In this document: piece by piece, positions 43,896-52,664 of the stretch
How the letters are laid out: every line of letters begins with the position of its first letter
Numbering within the stretch: the first letter of the stretch is position 1
Assembly: GCA_015075635.1 (NCBI GenBank)
Contig: JABTUA010000003.1
Span: forward strand, 2,170,001 to 2,234,000
Direction of reading: 5' to 3'
Length of the DNA stretch: 64,000 bases
Source: Polyangiaceae bacterium
Lineage (GTDB): Bacteria; Myxococcota_A; Polyangia; Polyangiales; Polyangiaceae
Position numbers and translations under genes: made by a program
Notes under the pieces: generated by a model
What the model saw: the letters and a program-made list of their open reading frames with translations, nothing else
Told to the model about the DNA's origin: nothing
The model's database searches: none

Positions 43896-44999
43896 ATGGG
43901 TTTTTCCTGCGGCATCGTCGGGCTGCCGAACGTCGGCAAGAGCACGCTCTTCAACTCGCTGTCCAGCGCCAAGGCGGACGCCGCGAACTTCCCGTTCTGC
44001 ACCATCGAGCCGAACGTCGGGGTGGTCTCGGTGCCCGATCCGCGGCTCGACGCCCTGGCCAAGGTCGTGAAGCCGGAGAAGATCATCCCCACCACCATCC
44101 GCTTCGTGGACATCGCCGGGCTGGTGAAGGGCGCGTCCAAAGGTGAAGGCCTGGGCAACAAGTTCTTGGCGCACATCCGCGAGGTGGACGCCATCGCCCA
44201 CGTGGTGCGCTGCTTCGTCGACACCAACGTCGTTCACGTCGACGGCAAGGTCGATCCCATCGCGGACGTCGCGACCATCGGCACCGAGCTCTGCTTGAAG
44301 GATCTGGACACGGTGCAGGCGCGCCTGGAGCGCGCGCGCAAGCAGTCGAAGGGCGGCGACCCGGTCGAGAAGCTCGCCATCGGCGTGTGCGAGAAGCTCG
44401 CCGCGCACCTCGACGCCGGAAAGCCGGCGCGCAGCGCGCGCTTCGAGGACGACAAGGAGAGCGCCATCGTGCGCGAGATGCAGCTCCTGACCGCCAAGCC
44501 CACGTTCTACGTGGCCAACGTGGACGAAGCTTCGCTCACGAACCTGGAAGGGAACGAGCACTATCGAGCGCTCGCAGCTCTGGCCAAAGAAGAGGGCGCG
44601 CCGGTGGTGCCGATCTGCGCGTCGCTCGAGGCGCAGATCGCCGAGCTCGAACCCGCCGATCGCCCGGAGTTCCTGGCCAGCGTGGGCCTCAGCGAGCCGG
44701 GCCTGAACCACGTGATCCGCGCTGGCTACGACATGCTGGGCCTGATCACCTACCTCACGGCCGGTGAGAAGGAAGTGCGCGCCTGGACCATCCAGCGCGG
44801 CTGGACCGCGCCCCAGGCAGCCGGCGTCATCCACACCGACTTCGAGCGTGGCTTCATCAAGGCCGAGGTCATGTGGTGGGAGGATCTGGTGAACCTGGGC
44901 AGCGAGGCCAAGTGCCGCGAGGCCGGCAAGCTGCGCATCGAAGGCCGCGACTACGTCGTGAAAGACGGCGACGTGATGCACTTCCGCTTCAACGTCTGA
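43896..44999 (+). CDS. ychF: YchF/Obg-type ATPase/GTPase
   Basis: A 367-residue P-loop protein of the YchF group. G1 is GLPNVGKSTLFN at residues 9-20, G3 is DIAGLVKGASKGEGLGN, and the G4-equivalent is NVDE, consistent with the ATP preference of YchF. A coiled-coil insertion follows and the C-terminal TGS domain includes DFERGFIKAEV. YchF binds ribosomes and influences stress responses. The gene is convergent with a secreted-protein gene, 4 bases apart. Confidence 0.96.
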   Translation: MGFSCGIVGLPNVGKSTLFNSLSSAKADAANFPFCTIEPNVGVVSVPDPRLDALAKVVKPEKIIPTTIRFVDIAGLVKGASKGEGLGNKFLAHIREVDAIAHVVRCFVDTNVVHVDGKVDPIADVATIGTELCLKDLDTVQARLERARKQSKGGDPVEKLAIGVCEKLAAHLDAGKPARSARFEDDKESAIVREMQLLTAKPTFYVANVDEASLTNLEGNEHYRALAALAKEEGAPVVPICASLEAQIAELEPADRPEFLASVGLSEPGLNHVIRAGYDMLGLITYLTAGEKEVRAWTIQRGWTAPQAAGVIHTDFERGFIKAEVMWWEDLVNLGSEAKCREAGKLRIEGRDYVVKDGDVMHFRFNV

Positions 45000-45003
45000 G
45001 TCG

Positions 45004-45789
45004 TCACCGCGGCCGGCAGCCCGACTCGTCCGGCAGTGCAGCCGCCAGCTCACCGGGCAGCGGGTGGTCGACCCAGGAGCAGAGCGCTCCAGCGGTCCAC
45101 ACACGCACGTCGAGCGCGGGGTACTCCGTGTCGCGGATCTCGGGCTGCCCGTCGGCGAGGAAGTGACCCGCGGCGAAGGGGCGCGTCAGGGCTCCGAGCG
45201 CTTGCGTCGCTTCGATGATGCGTGAGGTCGCAACCACGAGCGCGCAGTCCCGCACGAGGTCGTGGCGATCTCGCCGTTCGCCCTCCTCGCGCCAGAGCTG
45301 ACGAGTGGTCTCGAGCAGGGCGGGGGCTGTGGCGGCGCGGAGACCGCGGAACCCCTTCCCGGCGCGGTACCAGGCGAGCAGCCAGTCCGCGTCGCGTTCG
45401 ACGGCGACGAGCGCCGACTCGCAGCGGAAGCTCGGCACTACGCTGGCTCGCGCCGCGCCCGAGACGATGGAGACCTCTCGGTCCCCCAACACCGTGACGC
45501 CGTCGCCGCGCAGCACGCAGTCCTCAGGATCGCCTGCGAAGCGCAAACGCCCGCCCGAGTCGCTCACTCCGCGGACCCACACCCTGGGCAAGCGCGCCTT
45601 GTGCGTCGGGCCGGCGAGAGGGTCGAACCAGCCGCACCAGAGCGTCACCCCCGGTGCAGGGAGGTCGCCCGGCCCGACGACCGTGAGGACCGGCTCGGCC
45701 TGGGCAACTTCCGGCCTGAGCGCGGCGGCGGCGGCCACCAGTGCGATGGACAGCCCGACCCCGGCTGCGATTGGAACGTGTCGGTGCAT
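45004..45789 (-). CDS. exported protein of unknown function
   Basis: A 261-residue protein with a signal peptide (AAGVGLSIALVAAAAALRPEVAQA) and mostly beta and helical sequence with Cys residues that could pair (LWCGWFDP, EDCVLRG, FRCESAL, LVRDCALV). No motif is recognised. It looks like a real gene because the signal peptide is clean and the frame is long, but codon use alone cannot prove that here. Confidence 0.7.
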   Translation of the reverse strand: MHRHVPIAAGVGLSIALVAAAAALRPEVAQAEPVLTVVGPGDLPAPGVTLWCGWFDPLAGPTHKARLPRVWVRGVSDSGGRLRFAGDPEDCVLRGDGVTVLGDREVSIVSGAARASVVPSFRCESALVAVERDADWLLAWYRAGKGFRGLRAATAPALLETTRQLWREEGERRDRHDLVRDCALVVATSRIIEATQALGALTRPFAAGHFLADGQPEIRDTEYPALDVRVWTAGALCSWVDHPLPGELAAALPDESGCRPR

Positions 45790-45893
45790 CGAGCTCGCGT
45801 GGTCGCCTAGATCTGAAAGGCGGCGACGGCAATCTGGCCCGAACGGAGACAGTGCAGTTGCGCGAAGCCCATCGCTGAGCTAGCTGTCGGGGC

Positions 45894-46202
45894 ATGCACC
45901 TGGGGCGGAGCAAGCTCTTTCACGCCGTGATTCTCGCGGGAATGTCCCTCGGCTCCGGCGCGTGCGGCGGTGAGAGCACGGACTCCGGCGCAGGAGGCGC
46001 CGCGGGCGCAGGCAGCGGCGGGGTGTCCGCAGGCGGTACAGCGGGCGCCGCGTCGGGAGGGGGCGGCGCGGCGGGGAACGCGGGCAGCGGTGGCGCGAGC
46101 GGCGCGGCGGGTGGCGCGGGCGCGCCCGGCGACGCCGGCGCCGACGCTCACGACCTCGACGCGGGCGCCGACGGCGACGCCGGCTGGCCCATCACGAAAT
46201 GA
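45894..46202 (+). CDS. Gly/Ala-rich lipoprotein
   Basis: A 102-residue protein: signal peptide and lipobox (MSLGSGACGG), then almost pure Gly/Ala/Ser repeats (GGAAGAGSGG and similar) and an acidic tail (DAHDLDAGADGDAG). Such disordered surface lipoproteins are common in Polyangiales. Its stop overlaps the ferritin-like gene start by four bases (ATGA), so it may anchor or accompany that protein. Confidence 0.68.
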   Translation: MHLGRSKLFHAVILAGMSLGSGACGGESTDSGAGGAAGAGSGGVSAGGTAGAASGGGGAAGNAGSGGASGAAGGAGAPGDAGADAHDLDAGADGDAGWPITK

Positions 46203-46993
46203 AGATCCGCGCCGACGGCCGTTGGGGAGGGAAGCTCACGAGCCGCGAGCTCCTGAGCGGTGACCCGAGCGTGGACGCGCTGGGGGACTCCGAACGCGCC
46301 GAGCTCGCGCGCGTGTGGCTGGCCCGCTCGGCGACGGAGTACCGCGTCGCCAGCTCCTTCGAGGTGATCCGCGACGCGTTGTCCGCGCTCCGCGCCGACT
46401 CGGCCTTGGTCGCGATGGCCCACCGCGCCATCGACGACGAGCACCGCCACGCGGAGATCTGCCGCTTCACGGCGTCGTGCTTCGCGGCCCGCGAGCTGGA
46501 TCTCCCCGAGGCGCTGCCGTTCGACTACCCGAAGCACGCGCGCGCCTCCGAGGAGCTGCGCCGAGCGCTGTGGGTCGTCGGGCAGTGCTGCTTCAACGAG
46601 ACGCTGGCTGCGGGGTTCTTGGAGACGGCCTCCGGGGCAGCGAGCGGGCCCATGGCTCAGCGCGCGCTCAAGGAGCTGCTCAGCGACGAGGTGGACCACG
46701 CGCGCCTCGGCTGGGCGTTCTTGGCGAGCCTTCCGCCGGGCGCACGCGCGGACATCGGCCCCTGGCTGCCGGCGCTTGCCCGGGCGAACCTGAGGATGTG
46801 GCGTGAGGCGCCGCGCGACTACCCGGCCACGGCGACCTTCGTGGGGCAGGGCGCCCCGAGCGGCGAGCTGATCGAGGAGGCGCTCCAGACGGCGCTCCGC
46901 GACCTGATCTTGCCGGGTCTCGAGACGTTGAGCCTGCCGGTCGCGCCCCTCGCGGCGTGGCTGGCCGAGGGCGCACCGACCGCGAGCTCATGA
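46199..46993 (+). CDS. ferritin-like superfamily protein
   Basis: A 264-residue helical protein with repeated metal-ligand motifs of the ferritin-like fold: TEYRVASSFE, IDDEHRHAEICRF, CFNETLAAGF and SDEVDHARLGW. Two EX2H-like helices with paired Glu/His suggest a di-iron or similar site. Its role (iron handling, oxidation of a small molecule, or oxygenase) is unknown. It is encoded together with a Gly-rich lipoprotein, a Fn3-like lipoprotein and a multicopper oxidase, which suggests a metal or redox group. Confidence 0.8.
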   Translation: MKIRADGRWGGKLTSRELLSGDPSVDALGDSERAELARVWLARSATEYRVASSFEVIRDALSALRADSALVAMAHRAIDDEHRHAEICRFTASCFAARELDLPEALPFDYPKHARASEELRRALWVVGQCCFNETLAAGFLETASGAASGPMAQRALKELLSDEVDHARLGWAFLASLPPGARADIGPWLPALARANLRMWREAPRDYPATATFVGQGAPSGELIEEALQTALRDLILPGLETLSLPVAPLAAWLAEGAPTASS

Positions 46994-47000
46994 GGAAGAC

Positions 47001-47363
47001 ATGCGAAACCCGAAGTTGACGATGGTGATTGGCCTGCTGCTCGCGACGGCGTGCGGCTCGGACGACGGCGAGAGCGGCTCGACGGGCGGCGCCCTCTCGG
47101 CGCCCGTGCTCGAGATGGTGATGCCGATGGCGCCCGCCGGCCTGCATGTCACCTGGAAGAACATCCAGGCGGACTGCGACAGCGTGGAGGGCGAGCGCAA
47201 GACCGCGAGCGCCGACTACGCCGTGGCGTTCAGCGTGCCTGGCTCGGTGGACAACGAGCACGACGGCACGGCGACGGACAAGGTCGAGTACAGCTACCGC
47301 CTGCGCTGCAAGAAGGGCGGCGAGTACTCGCCGTACTCGAACGAGATGTCGGCCACGCCATGA
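47001..47363 (+). CDS. small lipoprotein with fibronectin type III-like core
   Basis: A 120-residue protein with lipobox (GLLLATACGSDD) and a beta-sandwich-like core (APAGLHVTWKNIQADCDSV; VEYSYRLRCKKGGEYSPYSN) reminiscent of fibronectin type III. Two Cys could pair. The ATG of the multicopper oxidase gene overlaps its stop by four bases, so they are coupled. Confidence 0.75.
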   Translation: MRNPKLTMVIGLLLATACGSDDGESGSTGGALSAPVLEMVMPMAPAGLHVTWKNIQADCDSVEGERKTASADYAVAFSVPGSVDNEHDGTATDKVEYSYRLRCKKGGEYSPYSNEMSATP

Positions 47364-48727
47364 GCGGGCGCGGCGCCTTCTGCCTGGCGCTCTTGCTCGC
47401 GGGCTGCGGCGACGGCGAAGACCGCGCGGCGCCGGACGCTGTGCCGCTCCCGTCGTTGCCGGCGCTCGAGGACGCAAGCCCGGACCCGGACGTGCTCGAG
47501 GTCACGCTGCGCGCGCACCCTGCGCAGAAGACCTATCCAGGCTCGGAGCCCAGCGAGGTCTGGACCTACGCGGGGACGGTGCCCGGACCGCTGCTCGAAG
47601 CGAAGGTCGGCGATCAGCTGGTGGTTCACTTCCAGAACGACCTGCCGGAGCCGACCAGCGTGCACTGGCACGGCGTGCGTCTGCCGGCGGCGATGGACGG
47701 CAGCATGGCGATGCAGTCGCCGGTCCAGCCCGGCCAGGGCTTCGAGTACTCGTTCACGCTGAAGGACGCGGGCCTGTTCTGGTTCCACCCCCACGTCCGC
47801 TCCGACGTCCAGGTGGAGAAGGGCCTGTACGGGGTCTTGCGCGTGCGTGGCCCGGACGAGCCGACGGTCGATGCCGAAACGGTGTTGGTGCTCGACGACG
47901 TCCGCGTGAACGCGGACGGGACGTTCCCGGAGTACTTGGACGACGCGTCGAAGATGATGGGGCGCGAGGGCAACGTGGTCCTGGTCAACGGCGCCGTGCG
48001 GCCGGCTGTGGCCGTGCAGCGCGGCGCGCTCGTGCGCTTTCGAATCGTCAACGTCGCCAACGGGCGCTTCTTCAACCTGCGGCTGGAAGGCCACACCTTC
48101 CGCGTCATCGGCACGGATGGGGGTCTCGTCCCCGTGCCCTGGGACGCCGACACCCTGCTCCTCGCGCCAGGGGAGCGCTACGACGTGGTGCTGATCCCGA
48201 ACGGCACCGCGGGCGCGCGGCTCACGCTGTGGAACGAGCCCTACGCCCGCGGGCACGACTCGGGGAGCGCGGAGCCCGCGCCGCTGGCCAGCGTCGTGCT
48301 CGGCGCAGGGCCGGCGCTCGAGGGCCGGCAGCTGCCGAGCGCGTTCCCGGTCATCGAGGAGCTCCCCAGCGCCCCCGCGGACATCCCCATCGCGCTCGCG
48401 GAGGCCTTCGACGATCAGGGCGAGCTCACCTTCACCGTCAACGGCAAGACCTATCCGGAAGTGCCACCGCTCATGGTAGCGAACGGCAGCGTCCATGTGC
48501 TCGGAGTGCAGAACGAGAGCGACATGGATCACCCGTTCCACTTGCACGGCTTCTTCTTCCAGGAGCTCGGCGCCGCGAGGCTCGCGAACAAGGACACCAT
48601 CATCGTGAAGGCGCACGCGTCGCTGAACCTGGTGTCGCGGTTCGACGAGCCGGGGATGTGGATGTACCACTGCCACATCCTCGAGCACGCCGAGGGTGGC
48701 ATGGCCGGCGAGCTGCACGTGGAGTGA
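47360..48727 (+). CDS. multicopper oxidase
   Basis: A 455-residue lipoprotein-type multicopper oxidase (lipobox ALLLAGCGD). All four copper motifs are present: HWHG in VHWHGVRLP, HPH in WFHPHVRS, HPFHLHG, and the type 1/3 motif HCHILEHAEGGM with its Met ligand. It is a three-domain enzyme of CueO/laccase length that would oxidise copper(I), iron(II), manganese or phenols outside the cytoplasm. Coupling to the preceding lipoprotein gene suggests a shared role in metal oxidation, perhaps with the ferritin-like protein. Confidence 0.93.
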   Translation: MSGRGAFCLALLLAGCGDGEDRAAPDAVPLPSLPALEDASPDPDVLEVTLRAHPAQKTYPGSEPSEVWTYAGTVPGPLLEAKVGDQLVVHFQNDLPEPTSVHWHGVRLPAAMDGSMAMQSPVQPGQGFEYSFTLKDAGLFWFHPHVRSDVQVEKGLYGVLRVRGPDEPTVDAETVLVLDDVRVNADGTFPEYLDDASKMMGREGNVVLVNGAVRPAVAVQRGALVRFRIVNVANGRFFNLRLEGHTFRVIGTDGGLVPVPWDADTLLLAPGERYDVVLIPNGTAGARLTLWNEPYARGHDSGSAEPAPLASVVLGAGPALEGRQLPSAFPVIEELPSAPADIPIALAEAFDDQGELTFTVNGKTYPEVPPLMVANGSVHVLGVQNESDMDHPFHLHGFFFQELGAARLANKDTIIVKAHASLNLVSRFDEPGMWMYHCHILEHAEGGMAGELHVE

Positions 48728-48742
48728 CGGGACGCCGGTTCG

Positions 48743-49204
48743 CTACCGCCAGCCCGAAAACGTCTGGACCGGCACCGGACCGCCGAACGCCCCGAAGAAG
48801 CGCGCGAGCCACACGCCGATGAGCAACACGAACGCCACCAGCGCGAACGCCGTGATGGCCTTCGTCAAGCGGCTGTTCGGGATCTTCTCGATGCCGCCAC
48901 GCACGTAGCCCCACGCCACGCTGCCGATCATGCCGAAGTACAAAGGCGTGGCCAGGAACACGAGCGGGTGGAAGTGGAGCGCCGCGCGGAGCTCTCCGCG
49001 CAGCAGCGCGAGCGTCGCGCGGGTGAGCCCGCAGCCGGGGCAGGGGATGCCGAAGATGGCCGCCGTCGGGCAGCTCGGCACGTCCACCAGCACCACCGCG
49101 AAGAGCGGAGACATGACGAGCGCGACGATCAGAAGGCGCTTGGGCCACCCGGGTCGAAACCCGAGCGGCCCAGCGGGATCGGCAGTGACGGCAGCGCCAT
49201 TCAT
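48743..49204 (-). CDS. DUF2752-type membrane protein
   Basis: A 153-residue protein with three membrane helices and the DUF2752 signature CPGCGLTRATLALLRG followed by FHPLVFLATPLYF. A Cys-containing loop (PSCPTAAIFGIPCPGCG) precedes it. The function is unknown. The gene is convergent with the multicopper oxidase gene, 15 bases apart. Confidence 0.85.
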   Translation of the reverse strand: MNGAAVTADPAGPLGFRPGWPKRLLIVALVMSPLFAVVLVDVPSCPTAAIFGIPCPGCGLTRATLALLRGELRAALHFHPLVFLATPLYFGMIGSVAWGYVRGGIEKIPNSRLTKAITAFALVAFVLLIGVWLARFFGAFGGPVPVQTFSGWR

Positions 49205-49224
49205 CTTAGGGTCATAGTAGCAGC

Positions 49225-49388
49225 GAGGCCGCAGGCCGAGCCCGCCGCTACTTTTCGAGTCTTGGCTCGGTCAGATCACGGTTGGCCAGAGTGAGGAGAG
49301 TGAGAACACCGGCCGGGACCGGCGCCGGCCCTTTCGCCCGTGGGAAGTGTCGCGAGGCGTGGCGGCGAGCATCGGAGAGAGAAGATCT
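49225..49388 (-). repeat. dispersed stop-adjacent element, copy C
   Basis: It begins right after the TAG stop of the zinc-ribbon protein gene (minus strand) with CTTCTCTCTCCGATG, shared with copy B. The GGCCGGCGCCGGTCCCGGCC segment can fold into a 6-bp GGCCGG/CCGGCC stem with an 8-nt loop. Then come CACTCTCCTCACTCTGGCC, TGATCTGACC and the GGGCTCGGCCTGCGGCC end block. Confidence 0.85.
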
Positions 49389-50561
49389 CTATCTCCCGCC
49401 GCCTGCCGCCTGCCAGATCTCGTTCAGGTCGGCCGTCAGGAAATACGGCCACAGGAACAAGTACAGGATCGGGTGAGGCACCTGCGCGTTCGGCACGCCG
49501 GCCATCTGCTTGGCCTCGAGCACCTTCTCCGGCAGACCCCAGAACAAGATCAAGTTCAGGATCGGCACGAAGAACATGATCGGGTTGATGTCGTCCTTGC
49601 CGCGGAAGGACTTGAGCTCGTTGATCTCCACCCACATCACGTAGAGCAGGTAGAAGCCGCAGATGCAGCCGATGACCAGCTGCATGATCGGATTGCGCGT
49701 CTGCCCGATGGGACCGAAGCCACCCGCCGGGGCGCCGCCGCCGTAGCCGCCCATCATGGGCGCCGCACCGGCAACCTGCATGGCGCCACCCGGGGAGCCG
49801 AAGCCTGCAGGCGCACCCGGCGCGGGGCCGAATCCCTGCGGCGCAGGCGGTGGGCCGTACGGAGATTGAGGAGCACCGGGAGGACCGCCCATCGGGCCGC
49901 CGGGCGGCGGACCACCCATGGGACCACCGGGAGGCGGTCCGCCCATGGGGCCACCGGGAGGCGGACCACCCATGGGGCCACCGGGAGGCGGACCACCCAT
50001 GGGGCCACCGGGAGGCGGACCACCCATGGGGCCACCGGGAGGCGGTCCACCCATCGGCGGACCACCGGGAGGCGGACCACCGAAGCCGGGGGGCGGTCCA
50101 CCGGGCGGGGGACCGCCGAAGCCGGGAGGCGGACCCGCGTCGGGCGGGGGAGCACCGGGCGGCGGGAAGCCCGGTGCCGGACCGCCGGGCGGCGCGACCA
50201 TGGTGCCGCCGAGCGGATCCGCCGGGCCGCCGAGGCCGGCGGGAGCCGGAGCCGGCGGCGGCGCTGGGGCCGGAGCTGGCGCGGGGCCCGGAGGCTGCGG
50301 CGCCGAGCCCATGGAGGGCGGGGCCACGCCGAGCATCGTTCCCTTCAGCTGCGGCTTGGGTGCCGAAGGCACCGGCGCAGCTGGTGCGCCGGGTGCTGCT
50401 GGCGCGCCCGGGCGCGGAGCGGCCGGCGCTCCGGGCTGCGGGTTCATCATCAGCATCGTCCCCTTGAACTTAGGGGCGGCGGCGCCTTTCAAGTTGAACC
50501 CACACTTCGTACAAGTGCTGGCCGTATCCGGATTCTGCGTCCCACAGTTCGGGCAAAACAC
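49389..50561 (-). CDS. zinc-ribbon, Pro/Gly-rich membrane protein
   Basis: A 390-residue protein. The N-terminus is a zinc ribbon (MFCPNCGTQNPDTASTCTKCG). A Pro/Ala/Gly-rich middle of about 230 residues contains near-perfect nine-residue repeats (MGGPPPGGP). The C-terminal 100 residues hold three membrane helices (DUF4234-like: MQLVIGCICGFYLLYVMWVE; MFFVPILNLILFWGLP; HPILYLFLWPYFL). The start is a GTG at 50561 preceded by GGAGGTGA. It may be a membrane scaffold; function unknown. Confidence 0.82.
   Translation of the reverse strand: MFCPNCGTQNPDTASTCTKCGFNLKGAAAPKFKGTMLMMNPQPGAPAAPRPGAPAAPGAPAAPVPSAPKPQLKGTMLGVAPPSMGSAPQPPGPAPAPAPAPPPAPAPAGLGGPADPLGGTMVAPPGGPAPGFPPPGAPPPDAGPPPGFGGPPPGGPPPGFGGPPPGGPPMGGPPPGGPMGGPPPGGPMGGPPPGGPMGGPPPGGPMGGPPPGGPMGGPPPGGPMGGPPGAPQSPYGPPPAPQGFGPAPGAPAGFGSPGGAMQVAGAAPMMGGYGGGAPAGGFGPIGQTRNPIMQLVIGCICGFYLLYVMWVEINELKSFRGKDDINPIMFFVPILNLILFWGLPEKVLEAKQMAGVPNAQVPHPILYLFLWPYFLTADLNEIWQAAGGGR
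49918..50079. repeat. 27-bp in-frame tandem repeat inside the zinc-ribbon gene
   Basis: Units of 27 bases start at 49918, 49945, 49972, 49999, 50026 and 50053, each encoding one nine-residue Pro/Gly repeat. They differ by a few silent or conservative changes. Unit number can vary without a frameshift, so linker length may be polymorphic. Confidence 0.9.
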
Positions 50562-50667
50562 GCGTCACCTCCGCCTCGGGAGTTACCGCCGAGCGGCGCC
50601 AGCCTACATGCGGTCGAGGGCGGTTCTCAAGTCAGAAGGATTGAAATTTCGAGGGCCCACACCCGCC

Positions 50668-50697
50668 TTGACACCGCGCTTTGGCGCTCATTAGGGT
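50668..50697 (+). promoter_or_regulatory. candidate sigma70-type promoter of the nuo operon
   Basis: A perfect TTGACA (50668-50673), an 18-base spacer and TAGGGT (50692-50697). Transcription would start about 125 bases before the nuoE ATG, giving a leader of that length. The same TTGAC-N18-TAGnGT arrangement occurs before the DUF4398-ompA operon. Confidence 0.6.
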
Positions 50698-50827
50698 GCG
50701 CTCGCCCGACGCCCCGGGTCGGCACGGCCCGCTCGAAATGCCCGGCGCCGCGCCCACTCGGGACCCCGGGTCGGGGCCCTCGGCCTCGCGCGGGGGGACG
50801 CCCCAACCGCCACACGGAATCCCGAAC

Positions 50828-51310
50828 ATGGCTTTTTCTCTCAGCGGGGAGCAGGAGCGCGAGCTCGAACGCATCCTCGCGCGCTACCCGAACAAGATGG
50901 CGGCGACCATTCCGGTCCTGCACCTCTGTCAGGAGGCCAACCAGAACTGGGTCAGCGAAGAGGTGATCCAGTTCGTGGCCGACAAGCTCGAGGTCGGCAC
51001 CGCCCACGTGAAGGGCGTCGTCACCTTCTACACCCTGTTCAACCAGTCGCCGCCCGGCAAGCACCAGGTCTGGGTGTGCCGCACCCTGTCGTGTGCGCTC
51101 AGGGGCGCCGACCAGATCCTGCACCAGTGTGAGAAGCGCCTGAAGATCCACGCCGGTGAGACCACCGCGGACGGCAAGGTCACGCTGCGCACCGCGGAGT
51201 GCCTGGCTTCGTGCGGCACCGCGCCGATGATGCAGGTCGACAAGACCTACCACGAGAACCTGACCCCCGAGCAGGTGGACAAGCTGCTCGACCAGCTCAC
51301 CTCGGAGTGA
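50828..51310 (+). CDS. nuoE: NADH-quinone oxidoreductase subunit E
   Basis: This 160-residue thioredoxin-fold subunit holds the binuclear N1a cluster of complex I. Its four Cys ligands are Cys84, Cys89 (CRTLSCAL), Cys125 and Cys129 (ECLASCGTAP). The ATG at 50828 fits the family start; an in-frame start 49 codons upstream would add a Pro/Gly-rich stretch and ignore the leader. It works with NuoF as the NADH-oxidising module and is encoded 7 bases before nuoF. Confidence 0.94.
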   Translation: MAFSLSGEQERELERILARYPNKMAATIPVLHLCQEANQNWVSEEVIQFVADKLEVGTAHVKGVVTFYTLFNQSPPGKHQVWVCRTLSCALRGADQILHQCEKRLKIHAGETTADGKVTLRTAECLASCGTAPMMQVDKTYHENLTPEQVDKLLDQLTSE

Positions 51311-51317
51311 TGGTCCC

Positions 51318-52664
51318 ATGTTCAAGACGACCACCTATCTGTCTCACTCCTACGCCAAGCCGGACGGCCACACGCTCGCGGCGTACGAGGCCCAGGGCGG
51401 CTACAGGAACGCGAGGAAGGCTCTGGGGATGAGCCGCGACGCTGTCGTGGAGGAGGTCAAGAAGGCCAAGATCCGCGGGCGTGGCGGCGCCGGCTTCGAC
51501 TGCGGCACGAAGTGGACCTTCATGCCGAAGGAGAGCAAGAAGCCCTGCTACCTGGTGGTGAACGCCGACGAAGGCGAGCCCGGGACCTTCAAGGACCGGA
51601 CGATCATGGAGAAGAACCCGCACTCCGTGATCGAGGGCTGCATCATCGGCTGCTTCGGCATCGGCGCGCACGCAGCCTACATCTACGTGCGCGACGAGCT
51701 GCACCTGTCGAAGGAGCGCCTGTGGGGTGCGATCGAGGAGGCAAAGAAGAAGGGCTACCTCGGCGCCAAGCCGTTCGGTCTCGACTACCCCGTCGAGGTC
51801 TACGTGCAGACCGGCGCGGGCGCCTACATCTGCGGTGAGGAGACGGCGCTCCTGAACTCGCTCGAAGGTCGCCGGGGCGAGCCGCGCTTCAAGCCGCCGT
51901 TCCCTGCCCAATACGGCGCGTTCGGCTGCCCGACCACGGTCAACAACCTGGAGACCATCGCCATCGTGCCGACGGTCATCGGCATGGGGGGCGAGGCGTT
52001 CGGGAAGCTGTCCGAGCTGTACGCGTTCAACGACGGCGGCGCGCGCCTGTTCGGGGTCAGCGGCCACGTGAAGAACCCCGGCGTCTTCGAGTGCACGGTC
52101 GGGCTCACGCTGCGCGAGCTGATCTACGACCTGGGCGGCGGCATCTTGGGCGACAAGAAGCTCTTGGCGGTGATCCCCGGCGGCTCGTCGTGTCCGGTCA
52201 TGCTGCCGGACGAGCTGGTGAAGGTTCCGGGGGATCCGCGCTTCGACCCCTACAACGGCAAGAGCATCCTGGACCTGCCGATGGGCGTGGAGACGTTCCG
52301 CGCGGTGGGCGGCATGCTCGGCACCTGCTGCGCCATCGTGCTGTCCGAGGACGCCGACCCGGTGCTGGCGCTGCACAATCTGATGCGCTTCTACCGGCAC
52401 GAGTCGTGCGGGCAGTGCACGCCCTGCCGCGAGGGCTGCGGCTGGATCGAGCGCATCCTGGACAAGATCGTGGAGGGGCGCGCCACCATGGACGAGCTCG
52501 ACCAAATCCACCGCATCGCGTCGGACATCACCGGCAACACCATCTGTGCCTTCGGCGACGGCGCGGCCCAACCCGCGCTGTCGTTCGTGCGCAAGTTCCG
52601 CAAACAGTTCGAGGACTACGTCCTGACCGGCGGCAAGTCCCAGACCAAGAAGCTCGTAGCATGA
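51318..52664 (+). CDS. nuoF: NADH-quinone oxidoreductase subunit F
   Basis: A 448-residue subunit that binds NADH and FMN and holds cluster N3. The NADH/FMN motif is RGRGGAGFDCGTKW with NADEGEPGTFKDR. The [4Fe-4S] ligands are in SCGQCTPCREGCGW and a fourth Cys in NTICAFGDGA. It is complete. The next gene, nuoJ, overlaps its stop (ATGA), so nuoG, nuoH and nuoI, which often follow nuoF, are absent at this place. Confidence 0.96.
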   Translation: MFKTTTYLSHSYAKPDGHTLAAYEAQGGYRNARKALGMSRDAVVEEVKKAKIRGRGGAGFDCGTKWTFMPKESKKPCYLVVNADEGEPGTFKDRTIMEKNPHSVIEGCIIGCFGIGAHAAYIYVRDELHLSKERLWGAIEEAKKKGYLGAKPFGLDYPVEVYVQTGAGAYICGEETALLNSLEGRRGEPRFKPPFPAQYGAFGCPTTVNNLETIAIVPTVIGMGGEAFGKLSELYAFNDGGARLFGVSGHVKNPGVFECTVGLTLRELIYDLGGGILGDKKLLAVIPGGSSCPVMLPDELVKVPGDPRFDPYNGKSILDLPMGVETFRAVGGMLGTCCAIVLSEDADPVLALHNLMRFYRHESCGQCTPCREGCGWIERILDKIVEGRATMDELDQIHRIASDITGNTICAFGDGAAQPALSFVRKFRKQFEDYVLTGGKSQTKKLVA

